Source: Curtobacterium sp. MCBD17_013
GTDB taxonomy: Bacteria; Actinomycetota; Actinomycetes; Actinomycetales; Microbacteriaceae
Length of the DNA stretch: 64,000 nucleotides
Direction: 5' to 3'
NCBI RefSeq assembly: GCF_003234565.1
Contig: NZ_QKTU01000006.1
Span: 107,181 to 171,180, forward strand
The stretch's first letter is position 1. Each line of letters starts with the position of its first letter. Below the pieces are notes generated by a model. The model searched no databases. It was not told the DNA's origin and saw only the letters and a list, made by a program, of their open reading frames with translations. Made by a program: the position numbers and the translations under genes. Below, piece by piece: positions 18,974-28,360 of the stretch.

Positions 18974-20257
18974 GTGCTCATCTGTCTCACGGCGTCGCAT
19001 CGCAACGCCAGCTTCGACCTCCTGGAGCGACTGAGCATCGGAGCACCGGCTGCCGCGGACGGTCTCGTGAGCGGATCGGACGTCCTCGACGGTGCCGTGG
19101 TCCTGGCGACCTGCAACCGGTTCGAGGCCTACCTCGACGTCGCGGGCGACCGCGACTCCGCCGTCGCGGCCACGATCGACGCGGTGAGCGCCGCCAGCGA
19201 CCTCGCCGCCGACGACGTCCGCGCCTCCGTCCGCGTGCTCGACGGCGCCGACGTCGTCCACCACCTCTTCGCCGTCTCGAGCGGTCTCGAGTCCGTCGTC
19301 GTCGGCGAGACCGAGATCTCGGGTCAGGTGCGTCGCGCGCTCGAGGGCGCCCGTGCCGCCGGCACCACGACGTCGGACCTCGAACGGCTCTTCCAAGAGG
19401 CCGCCCACACCTCGCGCGGCGTCAAGACGCGCACGCGCATCGGCGCCGCCGGTCGCTCCATCGTCCGTCTCGCGCTCGAGCTCGCGTCGTCCCGCGTCAC
19501 GGACTGGGCCGACACCCACGTGCTCCTCGTCGGGACGGGCCGGTACGCCGCCACGACGGTCGCCGCCCTCCGCGACCGTGGCGTCGCCGACATCGCCGTG
19601 TACTCGCCGTCCGGGCGCGCTCCGGTGTTCGCCGCCAAGCACGACCTGGTGCCCGTCACGGACCTGGCGGGCACGGCCGCGGCGAGCGACGTCGTCATCA
19701 CCTGCACCTCGAGCGAGGTGCCCGTCGTCCACGCCTCGGACCTCGACCACCCCGGGCGTCGGCTCGTGATCGACCTCGGGCTGCCGCGGAACGTCGACCC
19801 GGCGGCCGCATCGGTCGACGGCGTCGAGCTGCTCGACCTCGAGACCATCAGCCTGCACGCCCCGCTGTCCGAGCTGAACGCCGAGTCGGAGGCCCGCGCG
19901 ATCGTCGACGACGCCGTCACGCGCTTCCACACCGCGGCACTCGAGCAGTCCGCCACCCCCGCGCTCGTCGCGCTCCGCAAGCACGTGTTCGACGTCCTCG
20001 ACGCCGAGATCGGCCGCGCCCGGGACCGCGGCGATTCGTCCGAGCGCACCGAGCAGGCCCTCCGGCACCTGGCCGGCGTGCTCCTGCACCGCCCGTCCGT
20101 CCGCGCACGCGACCTCGGTCGACAGGGCCGTGCCGGGGACTTCACCGCCGCGGTCGACGCGCTCTTCGGCATCGAGCCCGAGGCACCGGCGGCGCCCGTC
20201 GTACCGTTGAGCGAGCGCGCCCGCGACCTCGGCGACCACGCGGCGGACGCGTCCTGA
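18974..20257 (+). CDS. hemA: Glutamyl-tRNA reductase
   Basis: NADPH enzyme that reduces glutamyl-tRNA to glutamate-1-semialdehyde, committed step of the C5 pathway. 427 residues. The catalytic Cys is in [33 protein letters not shown] and [18 protein letters not shown] are diagnostic, and the NADPH domain ([20 protein letters not shown]) and a C-terminal dimerisation helix follow. A GTG start with a TANNNT box just upstream suggests a leaderless message. Diverges from the rest of the pathway genes, so supply of the first enzyme can be set separately. Confidence 0.96.
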   Translation: MLICLTASHRNASFDLLERLSIGAPAAADGLVSGSDVLDGAVVLATCNRFEAYLDVAGDRDSAVAATIDAVSAASDLAADDVRASVRVLDGADVVHHLFAVSSGLESVVVGETEISGQVRRALEGARAAGTTTSDLERLFQEAAHTSRGVKTRTRIGAAGRSIVRLALELASSRVTDWADTHVLLVGTGRYAATTVAALRDRGVADIAVYSPSGRAPVFAAKHDLVPVTDLAGTAAASDVVITCTSSEVPVVHASDLDHPGRRLVIDLGLPRNVDPAAASVDGVELLDLETISLHAPLSELNAESEARAIVDDAVTRFHTAALEQSATPALVALRKHVFDVLDAEIGRARDRGDSSERTEQALRHLAGVLLHRPSVRARDLGRQGRAGDFTAAVDALFGIEPEAPAAPVVPLSERARDLGDHAADAS

Positions 20258-20292
20258 CGACCGACCCGGGCACGGCCTCCCGGACGCTGCGC

Positions 20293-20688
20293 GTGAGCGC
20301 GGTGCTCGTGGTCCGCGACCGCCGTGTGCTCATGGTGCGGTCGCGCGGTCGCGACGTCCTGTACCTGCCCGGCGGCAAGGTGGAACCGGGCGAGACGCCC
20401 GTCGACGCCGCCGTCCGGGAGGCCCGTGAGGAGACCACGCTCGGCCTCACGCCCGCCGACTGCCAGCCGTTCGGCACGGTCACCGAGGACGCACACGGCC
20501 AGGCGCCGGGCACGCGCGTCGCCATGGACCTGTTCCTCGTCGCGCCGTCCGCCCTCGTCGGCCAGGAGCCCGTGCCGTCGGCCGAGGTGGACGCCGTCGA
20601 CTGGGTGACCTCCGCCGACGCACACCGGTGTCCGCCCGCCGGGGCCGAGACCCTCCGGCGCATGGTCGAGGCCGACCTGGTCGACTGA
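20293..20688 (+). CDS. Nudix hydrolase
   Basis: Small pyrophosphohydrolase. The Nudix box reads GGKVEPGETPVDAAVREAREETTLGL with the REAREE core metal-binding residues intact. 131 residues from GTG at 20293, but the frame is open back to a CTG at 20254 that overlaps the hemA stop and would restore the usual N-terminal strand (RTLRVSAVLVV), so the real start may be 13 codons earlier. Possibly transcribed with hemA. Substrate not predictable. Confidence 0.85.
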   Translation: MSAVLVVRDRRVLMVRSRGRDVLYLPGGKVEPGETPVDAAVREAREETTLGLTPADCQPFGTVTEDAHGQAPGTRVAMDLFLVAPSALVGQEPVPSAEVDAVDWVTSADAHRCPPAGAETLRRMVEADLVD

Positions 20689-20700
20689 GGGCGGCGCGAG

Positions 20701-20994
20701 TCACGCCCCGCGGTCCTCCGGGACGTCCGCGTCGTCGTAGGCGCCGATGGGCTCCTCGGTCCGGATCCGGGGTTCGCCGGGGATCTCGGAGTCGTCGTAC
20801 TCGCCCGCGGGGTCGGTGTCGCCCACCCGCAGCTCGCCGGGGACGTCACTGCTCACGTACTCCCCCACCGGCTCGGCGTCGGCCTGCGGCTGCTCGCCCG
20901 GGATGTCGGAGTCGACGTACTCGCCCGCGACGACCGCGGGGCCGTCCTCGCGTCCGCCGTCGTCGTTCCGGGTCTGCTCGTGCTTGCCAGCCAT
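20701..20994 (-). CDS. Acidic repeat protein of unknown function
   Basis: 97 residues from ATG at 20992-20994, preceded by AGGAGG ten bases upstream. After a short basic start (MAGKHEQTRNDD) the protein is four imperfect repeats of about 17 residues with core GEYxxSDxPGE: GEYVDSDIPGEQP, GEYVSSDVPGELR, GEYDDSEIPGEPR and GAYDDADVPEDRG. It is strongly acidic, has no membrane segment or signal, and is probably disordered. No family recognised. Converges on the Nudix gene. Confidence 0.65.
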   Translation of the reverse strand: MAGKHEQTRNDDGGREDGPAVVAGEYVDSDIPGEQPQADAEPVGEYVSSDVPGELRVGDTDPAGEYDDSEIPGEPRIRTEEPIGAYDDADVPEDRGA

Positions 20995-21277
20995 CGGGAA
21001 CCGCCCTCCTGGCCGTCCGTGTCGCACGGGCGGCCGTGGTCACCGTCCGGCGTCGTCGTCGGCACCGCGTCCGGTCGGTGCCAGTCTCCCCCTCCCGTCT
21101 GGTCCCGGCCTCCGCGGCGCACCAGCGGCCCCACCCTCTCGGCCTTGTCTCGACGGTGCCGCTGTCGAACGACGACTGCTTCGTCGTCGCATGCGCACGC
21201 ACCCTCTGCACACGCGAAGGTGCTGTCGACCGACGCCCGCACCGTCGAGAACAGGCGGAAGGGGCGGGGCGAGCTCG

Positions 21278-22189
21278 TCAGGCGTGGACGTGGTCGAGGA
21301 TGTCCGCGCCCATCGTGCGGAGCGCCTCCACGACCGCGAGCCGCCGCTGCAGGGAGTCGTCCTCGAAGCCGACGGTCACGGCGTAGCTGACGGACGACGA
21401 CGGCCCGCGCAGCACCCCGGTCTCGCTGCGGATGCCCGGCCCGGTCCCGGTCACCGCGACGAGCTGGAGGCCGTGGTCGAGCCCGCGGTGCGCCAACGGA
21501 TCGAGCCCGAAGGCCCCGGCGACGAGGGTGGTGTCCATCCCGAGCGACACCCAGCCGAGCACGCGGTTGCTCGTCGCCTCGTCGACGACCTCGCCGAGCG
21601 CCAGACCCCGCATGAGCCAGCTGAGCTCCGCCGCGGCGGCGACGGCCTGGTCGGGTGCGTCGTCCGGGCCGCGCCGGTCGCGCACGCGGTCGAGCACGGC
21701 GCTGCGGTCGACGCCGAGGGACTCGGCGCGGAGCCGGACCGCCTCGATGCCGACGGTGGAGAGCAGCGCGTTCGTCGCCCAGGCGTCGGCGGCCGCCCCG
21801 ACGAGGGTCGCGAGGTCGGGGACCTGCAGCGTGGGCTCCTGGAGGAACTGCCACAGCCCAGGGCCGCCGGCGGTGTCCCGGGCCATGCGCTGGAGCCGGT
21901 CGCCGTGGAGCCGGCCCTCCTCGAGCTGGGCCGCGACCTCGATGAGCAGGAGGAGCCTCCCCACCCCGGCGACCGGGAGCACCACCCGCTCGTCGACCGC
22001 GAGCAGGGCGCGCCCCGTCGTCGTGTCGATCACCGACGCACTGACGCGGGCTCCGTCGTACGCGAGTGACCCGAGCGCGTCGACCGTCGCGGCGAATGCG
22101 GCCTCGACGTCACCGCGGTGCCGCCCGGCGGCACGCGACCGTGCCTGGTGCCGCCGTGGCGACACGTCGCGTTCGACCACTGGGCCCAC
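21278..22189 (-). CDS. Class A beta-lactamase-like protein lacking catalytic motifs
   Basis: 303 residues from a GTG at 22189, though the first 25 residues look non-homologous and the true start may be later. The fold follows penicillin-binding/class A serine hydrolases: SVIDTTTGRALLAVDERVVLP, then the place of the SxxK motif (VAGVGRLLLLIE), of SDN (ADAWATNALLSTVG) and of KTG (VAVTGTGPGIRSETGVL). In each motif the catalytic residue is replaced: Ser by Gly and Lys by Arg, the SDN triad lost, Lys of KTG by Val. No signal peptide is evident, so it is probably a cytoplasmic non-catalytic relative. The alignment was made by eye. Confidence 0.6.
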   Translation of the reverse strand: MGPVVERDVSPRRHQARSRAAGRHRGDVEAAFAATVDALGSLAYDGARVSASVIDTTTGRALLAVDERVVLPVAGVGRLLLLIEVAAQLEEGRLHGDRLQRMARDTAGGPGLWQFLQEPTLQVPDLATLVGAAADAWATNALLSTVGIEAVRLRAESLGVDRSAVLDRVRDRRGPDDAPDQAVAAAAELSWLMRGLALGEVVDEATSNRVLGWVSLGMDTTLVAGAFGLDPLAHRGLDHGLQLVAVTGTGPGIRSETGVLRGPSSSVSYAVTVGFEDDSLQRRLAVVEALRTMGADILDHVHA

Positions 22190-22225
22190 ACGCTCCTCGA
22201 GACGGGGTTGACCGGTCGCGGCTCG

Positions 22226-24193
22226 TCACCAGATGGCGACGCGCTGCTCCGGAGCGAGGTACAGGGCGTCGCCCTCGGTGACCCCGAAGGCCGCCGCGAA
22301 CTCGTCGATGTTCCGCACGATCTGGTTGCAGCGGAACTCGTTCGGGGAGTGCGGGTCGATGCTGAGCAGGCGCGCGGCCTCTTCCGGGCGGATCGCCATG
22401 CGCCACGACTGGGCCCAGCTGAGGAAGAACCGCTGGGCACCCGTCATGCCGTCGATCACCGGGGGCTCCTGGCCGTCGAGCGAGATGAGGTAGGCCTTCC
22501 ACGCGATCGCGAGTCCGCCGAGGTCGCCGATGTTCTCGCCGATCGTCAGCGCACCGTTGACGTGCCCGTCCGGGACCTCGGTCGGCACGAGCGCGTCGTA
22601 CTGCGCGATGAGGGCCTTCGTGCGCTCCTCGAACGCGGCGCGGTCGGCCTCCGTCCACCAGTTGCGGAGGCGTCCGTCGCCGTCGTACTGCGAGCCCTGG
22701 TCGTCGAACCCGTGCCCGATCTCGTGTCCGATGACGGCGCCGATGGCCCCGTAGTTCGCCGCGGCATCGCGCTGCTGGTCGAAGAACGGGAACTGCAGGA
22801 TCGCCGCGGGGAACACGATCTCGTTGAACCCGGGGTTGTAATAGGCGTTGATCGTCTGCGGCGTCATGAACCACTCGTCGCGGTCGATCGGCCTGCCGAT
22901 CTTGCCGAGCTCGCGGTCGACGTTGAACGACGCGACGGCGCGGACGTTCCCGAGCAGGTCGTCCGGCGTCACCTGGAGCGCCGAGTAGTCGCGCCACCGG
23001 ACGGGGTAGCCGATCTTCGGCGTGAACTTGGCGAGCTTGTCGAGCGCACGCTGCCGGGTCTCATCGGTCATCCAGTCGAGGCTCGTGATGCTCTGCCGGT
23101 ACGCCTCGACGAGGTTCGCGACGAGGGCGTCCATGGCGGCCTTCGCGGTCTCGTCGAAGTGCTCCTGCACGTAGATCTTGCCGACGGCCTCACCCATCGC
23201 GCCCTCGACGAGCGAGACGCCGCGCTTCCAGCGGTCGCGCTGCTTCGGCGCACCGGTGAGCGCGGTGCCGTAGAACGAGAAGCTCGTGGCCGAGAACGCC
23301 GTGGTCAGGTAGGGCGCCGAGGACCGGATGACCTGCCAGCGCAGCCAGTCCTTCCACGCGCCGATGGGCCGCGTGCGGAGCTCGTGCGCCAGCCCGGTCA
23401 GGAAGCCCGGCTCGCGGACGACCACCGTGTCGAACACGCCGACCGGCGCGCCGACGGCCTCGGCCCACTCGGACAGCCGGACGCCCTCGGCGAGCGCCTC
23501 GGCCTCGGCCCAGGTCATGCGGTTGTAGGTCTTCTGGCTGTCCCGTGTCGTGACGTTGTCCCAGTGGGACGCGGCGAGCGCGGTCTCGAGGTCGATGACG
23601 TTCTGGGTGCGGATCGCGCCCTCGTCGAAACCGGCGAGCGGGAACATGGCCCCGACGAACTCGCGGTAGCGACCGCGGATGTCCTCGAACCGGTCCTCGC
23701 GGTAGTAGGACTCGTCCGGCAGCCCGAGCCCGCCCTGCTCCAGGAACACGACGTAGGCCTCGGGGTCACCCGGGTCGTTGTCGACGAACAGCTGCACGAA
23801 GCTCGAGACCCCGAGGCGCTCGAACCGGCCGACGAGTCGCAGCACGTCCGAGACGTCCTGCACGAGGTCGATCTCGCCGAGCAGGGGGTCGATGGGGCCG
23901 CTGCCGAGGACCTCGAGCGCCTGCTCGTCCATGAAGCTCGTGTAGAGGTCGCCGACCTTGCGGGCCTCGGTCCCCGGGGCGGCCTGCTGCGACCGCTCGA
24001 TGATGGAGCGGACGGCTTCCTCCGCCGCCTCGGCGAGCACCGTGAACGACCCGTACCGCGCCTTGTCGTCCGGGATCGGGGTGTCGGCGATCCACCGTCC
24101 GTTGACGTACCGGTAGAGGTCGTCCTGCGGCCGGACCGTCGCGTCGATGTCGTCGGTCTGGATCCCGGAGGGGCGCTCGCGCTCGGCAGTCAT
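22226..24193 (-). CDS. M13-family zinc metallopeptidase (PepO/neprilysin-like)
   Basis: Oligopeptidase of 655 residues. Zinc site HEIGH at residues 490-494 within GAVIGHEIGHGFDDQG, third ligand Glu at about 553 in GENIGDLGGLAIAW, and the substrate-binding NAYYNPGFNEIVFPAAIL. No signal peptide or membrane anchor is visible, so unlike neprilysin it should be cytoplasmic, as for other bacterial PepO proteins. The ATG at 24191-24193 is preceded by TATGGT with a seven-base gap, a leaderless layout. The next gene downstream is the beta-lactamase-like gene, 36 bp away. Confidence 0.94.
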   Translation of the reverse strand: MTAERERPSGIQTDDIDATVRPQDDLYRYVNGRWIADTPIPDDKARYGSFTVLAEAAEEAVRSIIERSQQAAPGTEARKVGDLYTSFMDEQALEVLGSGPIDPLLGEIDLVQDVSDVLRLVGRFERLGVSSFVQLFVDNDPGDPEAYVVFLEQGGLGLPDESYYREDRFEDIRGRYREFVGAMFPLAGFDEGAIRTQNVIDLETALAASHWDNVTTRDSQKTYNRMTWAEAEALAEGVRLSEWAEAVGAPVGVFDTVVVREPGFLTGLAHELRTRPIGAWKDWLRWQVIRSSAPYLTTAFSATSFSFYGTALTGAPKQRDRWKRGVSLVEGAMGEAVGKIYVQEHFDETAKAAMDALVANLVEAYRQSITSLDWMTDETRQRALDKLAKFTPKIGYPVRWRDYSALQVTPDDLLGNVRAVASFNVDRELGKIGRPIDRDEWFMTPQTINAYYNPGFNEIVFPAAILQFPFFDQQRDAAANYGAIGAVIGHEIGHGFDDQGSQYDGDGRLRNWWTEADRAAFEERTKALIAQYDALVPTEVPDGHVNGALTIGENIGDLGGLAIAWKAYLISLDGQEPPVIDGMTGAQRFFLSWAQSWRMAIRPEEAARLLSIDPHSPNEFRCNQIVRNIDEFAAAFGVTEGDALYLAPEQRVAIW

Positions 24194-24200
24194 GCCGACC

Positions 24201-24206
24201 ACCATA
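24201..24206 (-). promoter_or_regulatory. -10 element of a probable leaderless M13 peptidase promoter
   Basis: On the minus strand TATGGT lies seven bases upstream of the peptidase ATG (24193). It shares the 69-bp intergenic gap with the divergent uraA promoter. Confidence 0.4.
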
Positions 24207-24250
24207 GCCACGATCCCATGGCGTTCCCCCGGGCTGCGGCCCGGCCCCGG

Positions 24251-24256
24251 TAGGGT
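24251..24256 (+). promoter_or_regulatory. -10 element of a probable leaderless uraA promoter
   Basis: TAGGGT is followed by six bases and then the uraA ATG at 24263. No Shine-Dalgarno sequence is present. Confidence 0.45.
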
Positions 24257-24262
24257 TCGGCC

Positions 24263-25678
24263 ATGCCTCTTCCCTGGACGCTCCACGGGGACGGCCGGAC
24301 GGTCTCCGCCACCACCATCGTCGCCCCCGAGGAACGCCTCAGCTGGGGTCGGACGGTCGGCCTCGGCGTCCAGCACGTCGTGGCGATGTTCGGTGCGACG
24401 TTCCTCGTCCCGCTCATCACCGGGTTCCCGCCGTCGACCACCCTGCTGTTCAGCGGCATCGGCACGCTGCTGTTCCTCGTGGTGACGCGCAACCGGCTGC
24501 CGAGCTACCTCGGGTCCTCCTTCGCGTTCCTCGCCCCGATCGCCGCGGCGACCAAGGTCGGGGGCATCCCGGTGGCCCTGTCCGGCATCGTGCTCGTCGG
24601 TGCGCTGCTCGCCGTGGTCGGGGTCGTGGTGCACCTCGCGGGCTCGCGGTGGATCGACGTCCTCATGCCACCCGTCGTCAGCGGGGCGATCGTGGCGCTC
24701 ATCGGGTTCAACCTCGCCCCGACGGCGAAGGCGGACTTCACGAAGTCCCCCGTCATCGGGCTCGTCACCCTGGCGGCGATCGTGCTGTGCACGGTCCTGT
24801 TCCGGGGCATGATCGGCCGACTCTCGATCGTCGTCGGGGTGGTCGTCGGGTACGTCGCCGCGGTCCTGGCGGGCCAGATCGACTACTCGGCGGTCGCGCG
24901 GGCCGCGTGGGTGGGCCTCCCGACGTTCACCGCGCCGCGCTTCGACGGCGGCCACCTCGCCGTGTACCTCGGGTTCCTCCCGGTCGTGCTCGCCCTGATC
25001 GCCGAGAACGTGGGGCACGTGAAGGGCGTGGGGCAGCTCACCGAACGGGACCTCACCCCGCTGACGGGGCGTGCGCTCCTCGCCGACGGCGTCGCGACCG
25101 TCATCGCGGGACTCGGCGGCGGCTCGGCCACGACCACGTACGGCGAGAACATCGGCGTCATGGCCGCGACGCGCGTGTTCTCGACGGCGGCGTACTGGGT
25201 CGCGGGGATCGTGGCGGTCCTGCTCGGGCTGTCGCCGAAGATCGGCGCCGTCATCGCGACCGTCCCGACCGGGGTGCTCGGTGGCGCGACGACCGCGCTC
25301 TACGGCTTGATCGGCATCATCGGCATCCGCATCTGGGTCGAGAACCGCGTCGACTTCGCCCGGACGAAGAACCAGCTCACGGCGGGCATCGCGCTCGTCA
25401 TGGGCATCGCGGACTTCACGTTCGGAGTGGGCGGCGCGACCTTCGGCGGCATCGTCATCGGCACCGTCGCCGCGATCGTCGTCTACCACCTCATGGACCT
25501 GATCGGTCGGGCACGTGGGACGGACGCGGTGGGCGCCGCCGATGTCGCCGACACGATCGGGAGGCCCGACACCGGTCCGCGGGACGCACTCGGTGTCCCC
25601 ACCGGCACCGGCACCGGCACCGAGAGCGGACCCGCGACCGCGCCGACCGCGCGGAACACGCCGACCGACCGGCGGTGA
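24263..25678 (+). CDS. uraA: Uracil/xanthine permease (NCS2 family)
   Basis: Proton-coupled nucleobase importer, 471 residues with about 14 hydrophobic segments. The start LSWGRTVGLGVQHVVAMFGATFLVP is the UraA N terminus with the QH motif. Conserved substrate-site phrases are LIAENVGHVKGVGQLT (the Glu that binds the base) and GLGGGSATTTYGENIGVMA. A hydrophilic tail of about 60 residues rich in Gly, Thr and Pro follows the last helix. Uracil is the likeliest substrate. Its stop overlaps the MATE gene start. Confidence 0.93.
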   Translation: MPLPWTLHGDGRTVSATTIVAPEERLSWGRTVGLGVQHVVAMFGATFLVPLITGFPPSTTLLFSGIGTLLFLVVTRNRLPSYLGSSFAFLAPIAAATKVGGIPVALSGIVLVGALLAVVGVVVHLAGSRWIDVLMPPVVSGAIVALIGFNLAPTAKADFTKSPVIGLVTLAAIVLCTVLFRGMIGRLSIVVGVVVGYVAAVLAGQIDYSAVARAAWVGLPTFTAPRFDGGHLAVYLGFLPVVLALIAENVGHVKGVGQLTERDLTPLTGRALLADGVATVIAGLGGGSATTTYGENIGVMAATRVFSTAAYWVAGIVAVLLGLSPKIGAVIATVPTGVLGGATTALYGLIGIIGIRIWVENRVDFARTKNQLTAGIALVMGIADFTFGVGGATFGGIVIGTVAAIVVYHLMDLIGRARGTDAVGAADVADTIGRPDTGPRDALGVPTGTGTGTESGPATAPTARNTPTDRR

Positions 25679-27102
25679 CGCCGGACCCCGGCCCCGAGGA
25701 CACCGCCCGCCCGGCCACCCCGGGACGTCCGCCACGGGGCGGGCGGGGCCGGGCCTCCCGGGTGGACCGCGACATCGTCCGGCTGGCACTGCCGGCCCTC
25801 GGCGCGCTCGTCGTCGAGCCGCTGTTCCTCATGACCGACACGGCGCTCGTCGGGCACCTCGGCGCGACACCCCTGGCGGCGGTCGGACTGGCGTCGAGCG
25901 TGCTGCAGACGGCCACCGGGCTGCTCGTGTTCCTGGCGTACTCGACGACACCGGCGGTGGCCCGGGCGCTCGGAGCGGGGGACCGCCGGGGCGCCGTGCA
26001 CGCCGGCCTCGACGGCATGTGGCTCGCGCTCGGACTCGGGGTCGTCCTGGCGCTCCTCGGGTGGCCGCTCGCCCGACCGCTCGTGGCGCTGTTCGGCGCG
26101 CAGGCCAGCGTCTCGGACACCGCGACGACCTACCTGCTCGTGTCGCTCGTCGGGCTCCCGGGGATCCTGGTGGTGACGGCGTCCACCGGGCTGCTGCGGG
26201 GCCTCCAGGACACGCGCACGCCGTTGGTCGTGGCGACGGTGGGGTTCGTCGTGAACGGCGGGCTGAACGCGGTGCTCATCTACGGGGCGGGGATGGGGGT
26301 GACCGGCTCCGCGCTCGGGACCGTGGTCGTCCAGTGGGCGATGGCGGCCGTGTACGTCGTGATCGCGGTCCGGGGGGCCCGTTCCACCGGCGCGTCGCTG
26401 CGCCCCGGGGTCTCCGGCGTCGTGCGGGCGCTCCGCTCCGGCGCGTGGCTGTTCCTCCGGACGGCGTCGCTCCGGGTGGCGATGCTCGCGACGGTGTCGG
26501 TCGCCGCGGGGCTGGGGGTCGCCGGACTCGCGACGACGCAGGTGGCCCTCACGGTGTTCTCGACCCTGGCGTTCGCGCTCGACGCCCTGGCGATCGCCGG
26601 CCAGGCCCTGGTCGGGCACGCGCTCGGAGCACGGCAGGCGGACCGGGTCCGGCTCGTGACGACCCGCCTCGTGGTGCTCGGCGTCGCGGGCGGGGTGCTG
26701 CTCGGGTTGCTCACGGCCGCGCTGAGCGGGGTGCTCGGGCCGGTGTTCTCGGACGCGGCGACCGTCCGGTCCCTGCTGCCCGCGCTGCTCGTGGTGACCG
26801 CGATCGGGCTGCCGGTGGCGGGGTACGTGTTCGTGCTCGACGGCGTGCTCATCGGTGCCGGCGACGCGCGGTACCTGGCGCTGGCGGGGCTCGTGAACCT
26901 GGTCGTGTACCTGCCGCTGCTGTGGGTGGTGTCGCAGGGGGCCGGGTCCCACGGGACCGGCGCCGCGCCTCCCGGCGGCATCCACGCCGGTCCCGTGCCG
27001 CTCTGGGCGGCGTTCTCGTTCGGGTACATCGGCATCCGGGCGATCACGCTCGGCGTGCGGGCGCATCGGCCGGGGTGGATCCGGCGCGCGATGGCGTCCT
27101 GA
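25675..27102 (+). CDS. MATE-family efflux transporter (DinF-like)
   Basis: Cation-coupled multidrug and toxin extruder, 475 residues, about 12 membrane helices in two halves. It begins RDIVRLALPALGALVVEPLFLMTDTALVGHLG, the DinF-type first helix pair. GLLRGLQDTRTPLVV and the second-half VLDGVLIGAGDARYLALAG are family hallmarks. The GTG at 25675 overlaps the uraA stop (GTGA). The first 30 residues are a hydrophilic Pro/Gly/Arg extension. Substrate unknown. Confidence 0.93.
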   Translation: MTPDPGPEDTARPATPGRPPRGGRGRASRVDRDIVRLALPALGALVVEPLFLMTDTALVGHLGATPLAAVGLASSVLQTATGLLVFLAYSTTPAVARALGAGDRRGAVHAGLDGMWLALGLGVVLALLGWPLARPLVALFGAQASVSDTATTYLLVSLVGLPGILVVTASTGLLRGLQDTRTPLVVATVGFVVNGGLNAVLIYGAGMGVTGSALGTVVVQWAMAAVYVVIAVRGARSTGASLRPGVSGVVRALRSGAWLFLRTASLRVAMLATVSVAAGLGVAGLATTQVALTVFSTLAFALDALAIAGQALVGHALGARQADRVRLVTTRLVVLGVAGGVLLGLLTAALSGVLGPVFSDAATVRSLLPALLVVTAIGLPVAGYVFVLDGVLIGAGDARYLALAGLVNLVVYLPLLWVVSQGAGSHGTGAAPPGGIHAGPVPLWAAFSFGYIGIRAITLGVRAHRPGWIRRAMAS

Positions 27103-27200
27103 CCGCGGGAGTGGCCCCCGGCACGGCCTGCCGGCGCGGCGCGGCTCACGCAGCGGCGCGACTCAGCGCAGCGGCGGCGGCGGCCCGACCGTGTCCCGGC

Positions 27201-28331
27201 TCAGTGCACCGGCGGCGGCCCGACGGTGTCCCCGACGCGCAGCTCGCTCCGGAAGGCCGCGGGCTCGGGCTCCTCGCCCTCGAGCATCGCGAGCGCGGCC
27301 CGGGCCGCCGCCTGGCCCTTCTGCACCGCGGGCTGCACGAGCGTCGTCAGGGTCTGCACGGGCGAGCGGTGCAGCAGGCTGTCGTCGATCCGGATGCCGT
27401 CGAACCCGACCACGCTGACGTCCTGCGGCACGCGGAGCCCCGCGTCGAGCGCCGCGACGATGACCCCGACGGCGAGCAGGTCGCTCTGTGCGACGACGGC
27501 GGTCGGCCGGGACGGTCCCGCGAACAGGGTCGCCCCGGCGAGGCGGCCCTCCTCGACCGCGCTGCCGCCCGCGACGACGGCGGCGGCGTCGGGGAACACC
27601 TCGTGCACGCCGCGGAGGCGCTCGAGGGCGATGAACGACGTCGCCCGGCCGGCGAGCTCGGGCGTGAGCGGCCCGCGGGTGCGGTCCGGGTCGATCGGCA
27701 GCGCGACGACGGCGACGTCCGTGTGGCCGAGGTCGCGGAGGTACTCCGCACCCCGCCGTGACGCGTCCCGGTTGTCGAGCATGATCGGCACGGCACCGGC
27801 GATGTGCTCGGCCTCGACCGCGACGACGGGGATCTCGCGCCGCCGGAGGACCGCGACCGCGGCGTCGATCCGGACGTTGCAGCCGATGAGCACGACCGCG
27901 TCCACGGGGGCGTCGACGAGCGGCCCGAACCCCTCCGCGCCGTCGAGCGGGCTCCGCACGAGCAGCAACGAGGCGCCCGCGGCACCGGCGACCTCGGCGA
28001 TCCCGTCGAGGGTCTGTACGTTCACCGGGTCGCGGAAGGCGTCGCTGAGGCGGTCGTCGAGCACGACGCCGACCACCCCGGACCGGCCGCGGCGGAGCGA
28101 TCGTGCGCGAGGGTCCGGGCCGTCGTACCCGAGCTCGGCCGCGACGGCGAGCACGCGCTCCTTCGTCTCCGCGGCGACCGGACCGGCACCGCTGAACGCG
28201 AGCGAGGCGGTCGACGGTGCCACCCCCGCCGCGCGCGCGACGGCGGCGAGCGTCGGCCGTCGGGCGTCACCACGCGGCCTGGAGGCGGTGCCCACGTCCG
28301 ACGCGCCGGTCTCCCTTGCCGCGTTGTCCAT
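27201..28331 (-). CDS. LacI-family transcriptional regulator
   Basis: 376 residues from ATG at 28329-28331. An N-terminal HTH (TLAAVARAAGVAPSTASLAFSG) is preceded by about 25 extra residues, followed by the hinge VLAVAAELGYDGPDPRARSL and a periplasmic-binding-like effector domain (SGVVGVVLDDRLSDAF to DVSVVGFDGIRIDD). It diverges from an MFS gene with a 14-bp perfect palindrome between them, so it likely controls that transporter and itself. The final codons (GDTVGPPPVH) are duplicated in the DNA just beyond its stop. Confidence 0.92.
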   Translation of the reverse strand: MDNAARETGASDVGTASRPRGDARRPTLAAVARAAGVAPSTASLAFSGAGPVAAETKERVLAVAAELGYDGPDPRARSLRRGRSGVVGVVLDDRLSDAFRDPVNVQTLDGIAEVAGAAGASLLLVRSPLDGAEGFGPLVDAPVDAVVLIGCNVRIDAAVAVLRRREIPVVAVEAEHIAGAVPIMLDNRDASRRGAEYLRDLGHTDVAVVALPIDPDRTRGPLTPELAGRATSFIALERLRGVHEVFPDAAAVVAGGSAVEEGRLAGATLFAGPSRPTAVVAQSDLLAVGVIVAALDAGLRVPQDVSVVGFDGIRIDDSLLHRSPVQTLTTLVQPAVQKGQAAARAALAMLEGEEPEPAAFRSELRVGDTVGPPPVH

Positions 28332-28360
28332 GGCTCGGTAGCGTAACGACCGATCCTGGG

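Noticed and set aside
22226..25789. 1187-codon minus-strand frame as one giant protein
   Set aside because: Only the last 655 codons match M13 peptidases. The rest is the antisense of uraA and is low-complexity.
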